Shown: positions 7,250 to 13,393 of the stretch, one piece after another
Layout of the letters: each line of letters opens with the position of its first letter
Numbering within the stretch: the stretch's first letter is position 1
Assembly: GCA_019750655.1 (NCBI GenBank)
Contig: JAIEOG010000185.1
Coordinates: 1 to 18,671 of the forward strand
Length of the DNA: 18,671 bases
Origin: a bacterium
GTDB taxonomy: Bacteria > Bdellovibrionota > FAC87 > UBA2466
Direction: 5' to 3'
Made by a program: the position numbers and the translations under genes
Notes under the pieces: model-generated
What the model saw: the letters and a program-made list of their open reading frames with translations, nothing else
Told to the model about the DNA's origin: nothing
Databases searched by the model: none

Positions 7250-7633
7250 ATGGGTTGGGTGGGGGTCCGTGCTGCGCTTTTCTGCGTTCTGGCTAATCTC
7301 GGCTTAAACACGGTTTCTCTAGCTAACGAACTCCATTGCGGCGAAGCCGTCGCTGTCCCGACCTACATGCATTTCCAAGCCTACGACCAGAAGGGCCAGT
7401 TCATCCCCGGCCGGGTGGTCGAGAAGGGGCTCAAAGTCTGGTTTTACCCGATGCTCGATGAGGTCATCCTCTTGGGAACAAAACGCAGCGCAGAGGACTT
7501 TGACTACGCCTGGGAGGAAGGCGTTGAGGTGCATGGGCAGGCATTTCTATTGCGATTGGTGGGCCAAATGGAGGATTGGAAACCGCCACCCACGATCCAA
7601 AGTCGGCCTAAAACCCACTTCACGGGGCCGTAA
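7250..7633 (+). CDS. small secreted protein (127 aa), unknown function
   Basis: The chosen ATG at 7250 follows GAAAG with short spacing. GTG codons at 7259 and 7268 are possible alternatives, since they still leave a signal peptide. The N-terminus (MGWVGVRAALFCVLANLGLNTVSLA) is a signal peptide, with probable cleavage before NELHCG. The mature part, about 100 residues, is beta-prone (MHFQAYDQKGQFIPGRVV, KVWFYPMLDEVILLG, FLLRLVGQ) and has one cysteine. It ends in a proline-rich basic tail. I recognise no family. It lies 31 bp after the AlkD stop and 19 bp before the next small secreted gene, so it probably shares a transcript with its neighbours. Confidence 0.65.
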   Translation: MGWVGVRAALFCVLANLGLNTVSLANELHCGEAVAVPTYMHFQAYDQKGQFIPGRVVEKGLKVWFYPMLDEVILLGTKRSAEDFDYAWEEGVEVHGQAFLLRLVGQMEDWKPPPTIQSRPKTHFTGP

Positions 7634-7652
7634 AACCAGAGGAGAATAAGAC

Positions 7653-8030
7653 ATGGCCGTCCTCCTGCTACTACTAGCCCTCGCCCAGGCCGCACTGGCT
7701 CATGAAGGGGATCTGGGAGACTGCCGTTTCCCGGAAATGCAGGGCTCTCGGATCTTAGGCCTCCCCAGAAATCAATTCACACCACCCGACCCCGTGCGTT
7801 TGCGTAAAATGGAGGTCGACGCCACCCTAGATCAAATGACCCAGCTAAAAGAAGAAACGCGCACCGCGATCCGAGAAGCGCATGCCGCGAGCAAGATCAC
7901 CGACGCGCAAGTATGGAAGCTGCATTTTATTTACCAGTACCAAACGGACGGGCTGGTTCCTGCGCAGATGGATAAGGTCATCAGCGATACTCTCACGCGT
8001 TTTCTCACCGAGCCCCCTACAAACAAATAA
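7653..8030 (+). CDS. small secreted protein (125 aa), helical, unknown function
   Basis: A strong AGGAG (7639-7643) precedes the ATG at 7653. Residues 1-16 (MAVLLLLLALAQAALA) form a compact signal peptide with cleavage before HEGDLGDC. The mature protein begins with a short acidic, cysteine-containing segment (GDCRFPEMQG). Two or three amphipathic helices follow (LRKMEVDATLDQMTQLKEETRTA, split by charged residues, then ITDAQVWKLHFIYQYQT and MDKVISDTLTRFL). This has the look of a small periplasmic helical-hairpin protein, loosely like Spy/CpxP-type sensors, although the LTxxQ motif of that family is absent. I do not assign it. It is 19 bp after the preceding secreted gene and 38 bp before the large toxin-like gene. 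Confidence 0.7.
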   Translation: MAVLLLLLALAQAALAHEGDLGDCRFPEMQGSRILGLPRNQFTPPDPVRLRKMEVDATLDQMTQLKEETRTAIREAHAASKITDAQVWKLHFIYQYQTDGLVPAQMDKVISDTLTRFLTEPPTNK

Positions 8031-8068
8031 GCGCTCAATAAATTTGAACAAAATGGCGATAAGGTCTC

Positions 8069-11000
8069 ATGCGTCAGCTAAGAGCCTGGCTTGCCGCCAC
8101 AGTACTTTTTGCGCTCTCCTGGAGCTCGGCATTACATTCTGCACAGCACAATACCAAGCCAGCAACGAGGTACAAAAGCACTCCATTTTTTTCCGAGGAA
8201 GACTCTTCCCTCAAAAAAGCTTTCGATTTTGACACTGTCTCAGCTAAAGAGCAGGCGCTCGCGCTGGAGACTTTCCATTGGCTATTGGAACAAGGGCCAT
8301 TTGATCCGAATGTAGCTGTTCGCAATTCTATTGAAAAAATAATTCAATACTTTGGCCCCCAGAATAAAAAGCTGAGCGCCGAAAAGATCGAGCTTCTTAA
8401 ATCTCTTTATCAATGGCTGAAAGACGATGGTCCTTATCCGACAGACCTGCGCGGCTGGTCACCTCCCTTACTCTCTCCCTGGCAAGCGCTTGTCCAAGCA
8501 GAAAAATGGATCTTCGATGAGAAAGTACAAAGCGAGAATGACCTAATTGCACTCCAAACAATAGAGCGCAGGTTTCAACGAGAGAAACGGTCAGCTATTT
8601 TGCCGTGGCTCCACAACTTACTTAACAATGGCGACATCAAACGCATTGTTAACTCAAACGCGTCCACAGCTCATGGCAATCTCCCTTTCCAAGCCGCCCG
8701 GGAAAGTGAAGAACTCTCTCGCCTATTAGCACTTAAAGCACTTGGACACTCGACTCCCGAGCAATCAGCGAGAAGCAAGACGCTGCAAGAACGTCTATCT
8801 GGATATGGAAAGAAAGAAATAGGTTTGCGTTTTAACCTATCCGAACAATTCACAGACTTTTCCAGAACCAATGAGGGGCAACCATTACAAGGTGAGGCCT
8901 TCCACCCCAAAGACGCTGATCCAAAATGGAAAAGAGATTTCCTTGCCAAATCGCTGACTGATCTCGGATTACTACCAAGCTCGTTGGCCTTGGCAGAAAA
9001 ACTCATTGCCCAAGAGAGAAATCCACAAGTTGCCGCTATCAATAGGTTCATTGCCTTCGCTAAGTTACTGAAGTCGCCACCGCCAGCTGGCTTGGGACTA
9101 AGCGACGATCAAATAAATGAAAAAATAAAGCAGTACGCATCGCGGCCCTTAGCTACGGACGATGAGCTCGTTCGACTAAACTTTCTAGTTCACTCTGTTC
9201 ATACTTACGCTCCCGATTGGGTTCAGGGTGGTGGCAACAAACTTCTATTCGAAAAACTTTTGTCTTACGCTCAAGAGGACGAATTTAATTCCATGCTGGT
9301 AGTTGTTGATCACTATCTAAATGCGCACATCGCATCTCTCTACGATTCAAAGTTCGCCCTTTTCAAGAAAACACAGCCCATGGATGGGACCGACCCGCGA
9401 GACAACGCAGACCACGTACAAAACTGGAGAACTTTTGAGCGATTAGAGCAAAAAGACATACCAGCAGCTGAGGTTCTTCAAAATAAGTGGTACGAAGAAG
9501 CGGCCCATCACTCTCCGCAGTTCTGGCGACGCCCCGCAAAGCCCTTGAGCAATAAGGAGCTGCCCAGCTGCAATAGAGAAGCATTTGAACTAGCAACGCG
9601 GGGCCTGCCTCCCTGGGGACAGACTCAAGAGATCAAGAACGCACTTGCGATAATGTGCACGGCAGATGTCTTGAAAGCAGAAGCTGCACTAATCACAGAA
9701 ATAAAGAGAGCCCGCGAACGCCAACAGACTTTTGACAATGTTACAAAGCTCCTAAATACGGTCAGCGAATTCCTCGCGACACTTCCGGAAGAGTTAAACA
9801 GCAGGAATCTTGGTTCCAATTGCGATGAATCAGAAATCGACATGGCGGTTTGCCTCAATCAGGTAACTGCCATCTGGCGACGTTCTGTAAACTTACTAAA
9901 GAGGGCCCTGCTCCTATTAAAAGCATTGAAATCCGCTGAGTACGTTATAAGCCAGACTGACAAAGAAAATTCTCCTGAAGCTCCCATTCGAGAACTTAGC
10001 GCCCAACTAGATCAGGCGGTGGAAAGCCTCGAAGTTTTAGCCAAATTTTCAAAATTCTCTGAGGATGACTACTGGGCTCAATCGTCGGCGGTTGCCCTGA
10101 GCCAAAACTCCCAAACTGCTCGCCCAGTTCTGATGGCGGCAGGTGGCTCTCCAGCTGTCAGCGGGACCTCCGTCTATCATTGGGCGGCGCCGCAGGGCAT
10201 CCCCGTCGTTCCCGCTGGCATGAATGGGCTCGCCCAGTTGGCGATGGCCCAGGAAGCCCTGTACCATAAGGCCAATTTGGCTTTGGGCACCGGTTACGAC
10301 AAGCTGCGGGAAACTCATCTCAAGCAATTCAATAATACTCCTGGTCAATGGGCCAAACAGAACGCAGAGATACCTGCCAGAATCAAATCGAATATTGCAG
10401 CACTCAAAACTGATAGTGGGATTATAACGGGAGCTACGTCGCATTCCCTGGCGACCATAGGAAATATCCAATCTCTCCAAAATATCGCCCTCCAAGATAG
10501 GCAGTCACTTTCCGACCTTGGCGGTTATCTTTCTTCCCTATCCCCTAGAACCCCAGAAGGTTTTAGAGACCTGAGAACTGCCTACCTCGCAAGACAGGCG
10601 GCCGAAATCGCCTTCTCAAATGGGTCGGTAGAAGAAGGCCGCGGTTACTCGGCTGCTAGCTGGATACTGGGAAGAATGGCCGAAGGAATTACCGACAATA
10701 AAAGATTATTGATCGGACTAACACCGGGAATTGGATTCGCGCAGGATCTTTACGAAACGCTCACCGGAAAGGACATTGATGGCAACAACCTAGATCTACT
10801 CGACAGATCATTTGCCGTTCTGGGGGTTATCTCCGGGGGGATCGGAAGTAAGGCGAAGATTCCATTCAAAGGACTCTTACGGATTTTGGAGTCCAAGAAT
10901 GGCGCCAAAGTAGCAGGAGACTTGTCCAAGTCGTTAGATATCGCCTCTGACGCCGCCAAGACCAAACAGGTTTCCGTCGCCGAAAAAGGTTGGCATAGAA

Positions 11001-11404
11001 GATTCTCTGTTCAGAGTTCAAGAAGCGCAGAAGATGTAAATACAATTCACTTCACTGGGCGAGAGCCACCGTTCCTCGTTGGATCGGCAGTTGATGAAGT
11101 GCGCCCTGTCGGCCAAGAAACTTTTGTACGGGTATACGGAGGAATATCCCAGAAGGAGGCATCGTGGATTATGCGGCGAGAGTCGATAGAAGGCCTAAGT
11201 CCGGCCCAACTACAGAAAAAATACAACTTACCCAATATTCCCACAGACGTCGTGGACGTAATTGTTCCACCGGGAACCACAATATTTCGAGGCAAAGTGG
11301 GTCCAAATAAATACGGAGATTCAAAAGGCGCTATCCAGTACAACCTTCGTGATACACTTCCGAGCGAAAACTATGTCAAGCCTAGGCCAATAAAAGAACT
11401 TTGA
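8069..11404 (+). CDS. exported 1111-aa polymorphic-toxin-like protein
   Basis: The ATG at 8069 has AAGG about 6 bases upstream and opens on a signal peptide (MRQLRAWLAATVLFALSWSSALHSA). Residues 30-700 are mostly helical and unrecognised. Residues 884-913 read LTPGIGFAQDLYETLTGKD then IDGNNLDLLDR. This is the signature style of the pre-toxin 'TG' segments (PF14449-like) that precede toxin domains in polymorphic toxins. The last ~100 residues form a compact module: FVRVYGG (1019-1025), SWIMR, IEGLSPAQLQKKYNLPNIPT, VVDVIVPPGTTIFRGKVG and KGAIQYNL (1086-1093). Similar Arg-Tyr / aLP..PT / VP.GT / GG..QY layouts occur at the C-termini of secreted bacterial toxins. Catalytic activity is inferred only; an ART/TNT-like NAD-using fold is possible. 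A probable immunity gene follows 2 bp later. No haemagglutinin repeats, RHS repeats or two-partner secretion domain are seen. Confidence 0.75.
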   Translation: MRQLRAWLAATVLFALSWSSALHSAQHNTKPATRYKSTPFFSEEDSSLKKAFDFDTVSAKEQALALETFHWLLEQGPFDPNVAVRNSIEKIIQYFGPQNKKLSAEKIELLKSLYQWLKDDGPYPTDLRGWSPPLLSPWQALVQAEKWIFDEKVQSENDLIALQTIERRFQREKRSAILPWLHNLLNNGDIKRIVNSNASTAHGNLPFQAARESEELSRLLALKALGHSTPEQSARSKTLQERLSGYGKKEIGLRFNLSEQFTDFSRTNEGQPLQGEAFHPKDADPKWKRDFLAKSLTDLGLLPSSLALAEKLIAQERNPQVAAINRFIAFAKLLKSPPPAGLGLSDDQINEKIKQYASRPLATDDELVRLNFLVHSVHTYAPDWVQGGGNKLLFEKLLSYAQEDEFNSMLVVVDHYLNAHIASLYDSKFALFKKTQPMDGTDPRDNADHVQNWRTFERLEQKDIPAAEVLQNKWYEEAAHHSPQFWRRPAKPLSNKELPSCNREAFELATRGLPPWGQTQEIKNALAIMCTADVLKAEAALITEIKRARERQQTFDNVTKLLNTVSEFLATLPEELNSRNLGSNCDESEIDMAVCLNQVTAIWRRSVNLLKRALLLLKALKSAEYVISQTDKENSPEAPIRELSAQLDQAVESLEVLAKFSKFSEDDYWAQSSAVALSQNSQTARPVLMAAGGSPAVSGTSVYHWAAPQGIPVVPAGMNGLAQLAMAQEALYHKANLALGTGYDKLRETHLKQFNNTPGQWAKQNAEIPARIKSNIAALKTDSGIITGATSHSLATIGNIQSLQNIALQDRQSLSDLGGYLSSLSPRTPEGFRDLRTAYLARQAAEIAFSNGSVEEGRGYSAASWILGRMAEGITDNKRLLIGLTPGIGFAQDLYETLTGKDIDGNNLDLLDRSFAVLGVISGGIGSKAKIPFKGLLRILESKNGAKVAGDLSKSLDIASDAAKTKQVSVAEKGWHRRFSVQSSRSAEDVNTIHFTGREPPFLVGSAVDEVRPVGQETFVRVYGGISQKEASWIMRRESIEGLSPAQLQKKYNLPNIPTDVVDVIVPPGTTIFRGKVGPNKYGDSKGAIQYNLRDTLPSENYVKPRPIKEL

Positions 11405-11406
11405 AC

Positions 11407-11751
11407 ATGAATTGGGAAACAAAGGGAAAAGTACTTCTACTGAATGGGGCACCTGTGCCGCTTGCTGGTGATGTGCGGCAAGTCCTGGAGCATAATGGGG
11501 CATTAATTGTTGTGCTGGAGTATGTGAAGGGGGCTCCGCTGGGTAGTAGAAATGTGGTAGGGGTCAACTCAAGCGGCAAATGCATTTGGCAAATAGCCGC
11601 GTTAGAAAATCTGGCCAAGGATCCAAATCCTGTCACCTGCGTAGAAAACAGAGACAACAAAATCTATCTCTTCTTCTGGGAAGGCGTTTACGGCTTGTTA
11701 GACACAAGGGACGGTTCCTATATCGTCCCTGACGGGCAACGCCCTTGGTAG
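11407..11751 (+). CDS. probable immunity protein for the upstream toxin (114 aa)
   Basis: This small protein has no signal peptide, is acidic to neutral, and is predicted to be nearly all beta. It begins 2 bp after the toxin stop (ATG at 11407; a TTG at 11401 is possible but would overlap that stop). The pattern VRQVLEHNGALIVVLEY, then NVVGVNSSGKCIWQI and LFFWEGVYGLLDTRDGSYI, resembles small proteins often found directly after secreted toxin genes (N-V-x-x-x-x-x-x-G-x-x-x-W-Q-I, then W-x-G-x-x-x-x-x-D-x-x-x-G). Position, size, compartment and coupling all fit an antidote that protects the producer's cytoplasm. It is not a named family to my knowledge. There is no obvious ribosome-binding site, which suggests translation coupled to the toxin. 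Its stop is 2 bp from the opposing stop. Confidence 0.7.
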   Translation: MNWETKGKVLLLNGAPVPLAGDVRQVLEHNGALIVVLEYVKGAPLGSRNVVGVNSSGKCIWQIAALENLAKDPNPVTCVENRDNKIYLFFWEGVYGLLDTRDGSYIVPDGQRPW

Positions 11752-11753
11752 AG

Positions 11754-12116
11754 CTAATTCAGAAAGCAAGTTGCCAGGCCAAAAAGAGCGGGCAAGGCTT
11801 GTACAAAGAGAATGCGCTTATTGGCTGTCATTGCCCCATAAATTCCTGCAATTAAAACGCAGCAAAGAAAAAATATCCGTACTTGAAATGCTAATCCGGG
11901 ATCCGGAGCGATCAGCGACCAAACCAACCCGGCCGCTAAGAACCCATTATAGAGCCCCTGGTTTGCGGCCAGCACGGCCGTCTGAGCCGCGAACTCTTTG
12001 GTTAGGCCAAAGACCTTAAGTCCTTTCGGCTTCTGCCAAAGGAACATCTCGAGAATCATGAAGTAGGTTTGGAGAACCGCCAGAAGACCTGTCAGAACCG
12101 ACGATAGAATGTACAT
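11754..12116 (-). CDS. DUF1304 family integral membrane protein
   Basis: This 120-residue protein matches DUF1304 (PF06993), small four-helix inner-membrane proteins of unknown function. The family traits are visible: LQTYFMILEMFLW (16-28) followed by KGLKVFGL, the highly conserved core AANQGLYNGFLAAGLVW (50-66), FFLCCVLIAGIYGAMTA, and a C-terminal helix QALPALFGLATCFL. Length is as expected for the family. The ATG at 12114-12116 has no clear ribosome-binding site. A short stem GCGGC/GCCGC (12129-12143) lies in its leader. The terminator of the gene behind it (12150-12182) isolates it, so it needs its own promoter in a very short space, or else depends on read-through. Confidence 0.88.
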   Translation of the reverse strand: MYILSSVLTGLLAVLQTYFMILEMFLWQKPKGLKVFGLTKEFAAQTAVLAANQGLYNGFLAAGLVWSLIAPDPGLAFQVRIFFLCCVLIAGIYGAMTANKRILFVQALPALFGLATCFLN

Positions 12117-12149
12117 GGAATGTAAGTAGCGGCAAATGGCCGCGGGCGC

Positions 12150-12182
12150 AAGAAAAGAGCCCCGAGTAAGAACTCGGGGCTC
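12150..12182 (-). terminator. rho-independent terminator of the lipoprotein gene
   Basis: A perfect 11-bp stem (GAGCCCCGAGT at 12157-12167 pairing with ACTCGGGGCTC at 12172-12182) closes a 4-base loop. Read leftward, it is followed by TTTTCTT (12156 down to 12150). It begins 12 bases after the stop codon of the lipoprotein gene (12195-12584) on the same strand. This is the only clear intrinsic terminator in the window. Confidence 0.9.
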
Positions 12183-12194
12183 CGGGGAAAGGGC

Positions 12195-12584
12195 TTATAG
12201 TCGATCTTCGCGTTCACTCGGGAAATGCACTACCTCGCTGTAGCGGATAGCGGTGGCCGACGCCTTTCCCTCTGTAGGTTGCGTCCAGGCGGTGCCACCT
12301 TCGTCGACGTGGGTGACTACCAGGGCATCGGCGCCCAAGGCACATGCCGCCTTTTTCATGTCGGGTAAGAGTGAAGCTAGATCTTTGCCTTTCCAATAAC
12401 TCTGCGCGCTGACTGCGCTGATTTGGCCCAAGGGCTCGTGGTGCATTTTGGGCATTTTATAAAGCACTTCGATTGGGCAATCGGCTGGCCGAGCTGGGTA
12501 ATCATTGCTGGAGACTTTGGTAAATCCTCCAGAAGCACACCCAACGACAACTAAACCGGTCGCGAGCAGGAAGAAACGAACCAT
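12195..12584 (-). CDS. lipoprotein (129 aa), surface or periplasmic, unknown function
   Basis: A perfect GGAGG sits 6 bases before the ATG (12582-12584). The N-terminus MVRFFLLATGLVVVGC carries a lipobox (VVGC) with Cys16 as the lipidated residue. The mature part contains YWKGKDLASLLPDMKKAAC, ALGADALVV, THVDEGGTAW and KASATAIRY. The C-x-L-G-A-D-A-[LI]-[VI] followed by a glycine-rich turn and K-x-x-A-x-A-I is a layout shared by several small envelope lipoproteins, including RcsF-like and heavy-metal-binding YbjQ-like folds, in which a helix leads into a beta strand. I take this as fold-level similarity only. Transcription is probably monocistronic, given the terminator just downstream and a possible promoter at about 12628-12657. 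Confidence 0.82.
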   Translation of the reverse strand: MVRFFLLATGLVVVGCASGGFTKVSSNDYPARPADCPIEVLYKMPKMHHEPLGQISAVSAQSYWKGKDLASLLPDMKKAACALGADALVVTHVDEGGTAWTQPTEGKASATAIRYSEVVHFPSEREDRL

Positions 12585-12627
12585 AAGAACCTCCGATTGC
12601 GCTTGATGCGCGTTAGTTAGCGGAGGG

Positions 12628-12657
12628 GTTATAACGCCGTTAGGATTTTGATGGCAG
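12628..12657 (-). promoter_or_regulatory. possible sigma-70 promoter for the lipoprotein gene
   Basis: On the minus strand, CTGCCA (12657-12652) and TATAAC (12633-12628) are separated by 18 bases, matching 4/6 and 5/6 of the consensus -35 and -10. This would give a leader of about 35-40 bases carrying the GGAGG ribosome-binding site. It is weak evidence from inspection only. Confidence 0.3.
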
Positions 12658-12698
12658 GGGAAGAATTCTGATTAGAGGGCAATGCAAGGATGGGGTGA

Positions 12699-13157
12699 CT
12701 ACTCTTGTTGTTGAGTCACTGCAGAAGCATCATCTTTATGTGAATCCAATTTCTTTGCATGCGGAGCGTTTGCAACGACCTGTCCTTTACTCCGTATAAC
12801 CGGCTTAACATTTTCACCCACGATCGCTGGAGCGTCTGTTGTTGGGCATTCAGTCGAAAGAGGGCAACTTCCATCTGAATTGGCATTACAACTCACATAA
12901 CGTATGGACCAGCGAGTACGCCCCGTCGTAGTGTTATATACATTACATTTGATTGACCCGACACAGATAGACGAAGGATCACCGGCCTGTTCTTTACACG
13001 ATAGGGAGGTATCCACCTTGATAATGACGGGCGAATTTGCTTCGTAGGTGCACCCATAGAATTGGTCGTCACCTAGCGTAAAATCGATTGTCGCGGCTAT
13101 GGCCCCCGCTTGCAGGGCAGAAAGAACGACAAACAACAACTTCGTCTTCAACTTCAT
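12699..13157 (-). CDS. secreted cysteine-rich protein (152 aa)
   Basis: The ATG at 13155-13157 has GGAG about 7 bases upstream and opens on a signal peptide (MKLKTKLLFVVLSALQAGAIA). A TTG 15 bases earlier is less likely. The mature part up to about residue 110 contains seven cysteines (in YGCTY, LSCKE, SICVG, IKCNV, VSCNA, GSCPL, TECPT) and beta-prone stretches (PVIIKVD, TRWSIRYVSC), so it is probably a disulphide-stabilised periplasmic or secreted domain. The C-terminal 40 residues are hydrophilic and low complexity, ending in TQQQE. An odd number of cysteines leaves one potentially free. I recognise no family. It is divergent from the 13394 gene, and it has no clear terminator before the lipoprotein gene 114 bp downstream. 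Confidence 0.72.
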   Translation of the reverse strand: MKLKTKLLFVVLSALQAGAIAATIDFTLGDDQFYGCTYEANSPVIIKVDTSLSCKEQAGDPSSICVGSIKCNVYNTTTGRTRWSIRYVSCNANSDGSCPLSTECPTTDAPAIVGENVKPVIRSKGQVVANAPHAKKLDSHKDDASAVTQQQE

Positions 13158-13324
13158 TCGCAACTCCGGCAACTACTTACACTAATCTAACTGTTAACCA
13201 GCAGAAAACATGCTTACTTTTTAAAAATTCTCTCATTCCTTACCGTCTAAGTTGGAATTTCAATATGTTATGAATCTAGACAGTACTGACCAGAAAAAAT
13301 ACATAAAACAGGCCGTTAAGCATA

Positions 13325-13338
13325 TTCAACATATTGAA
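13325..13338. promoter_or_regulatory. small inverted repeat in AT-rich divergent region
   Basis: TTCAA (13325-13329), spacer CATA, TTGAA (13334-13338) form a perfect 5-bp dyad inside a longer direct repeat of CATATT (13321-13326 and 13330-13335). It lies in the 236-base AT-rich interval between two divergent genes, 56 bases before the rightward start. It could be an operator, or just chance in AT-rich DNA. Confidence 0.25.
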
Positions 13339-13386
13339 ATTACAGAATTTACAATAGAACGCCTGTGGTATTCTCATTGCATACTC

Positions 13387-13392
13387 TATAAT
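13387..13392 (+). promoter_or_regulatory. consensus TATAAT immediately before the ATG at 13394
   Basis: A perfect -10 hexamer ends one base before the assigned start codon. No good -35 is seen 16-18 bases upstream (13363-13370 reads CTGTGGTA) and there is no extended -10 TG. If it is a real promoter, transcription would start near 13399, inside the assigned gene. This hexamer and the lack of a Shine-Dalgarno sequence together make the start uncertain. Confidence 0.3.
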
Positions 13393-13393
13393 T

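Noticed and set aside
8069..11404. Reading the large protein as a CdiA/FHA-type or RHS-type toxin
   Set aside because: No TPS secretion domain, FHA repeats, RHS YD-repeats or partner TpsB gene is visible, so only the C-terminal organisation supports a toxin role.
12129..12143. Small GCGGC/GCCGC stem before the DUF1304 gene as a riboswitch or attenuator
   Set aside because: Only a 5-bp stem with a 5-base loop, no U-tract and no conserved core. It is consistent with chance in GC-rich DNA.
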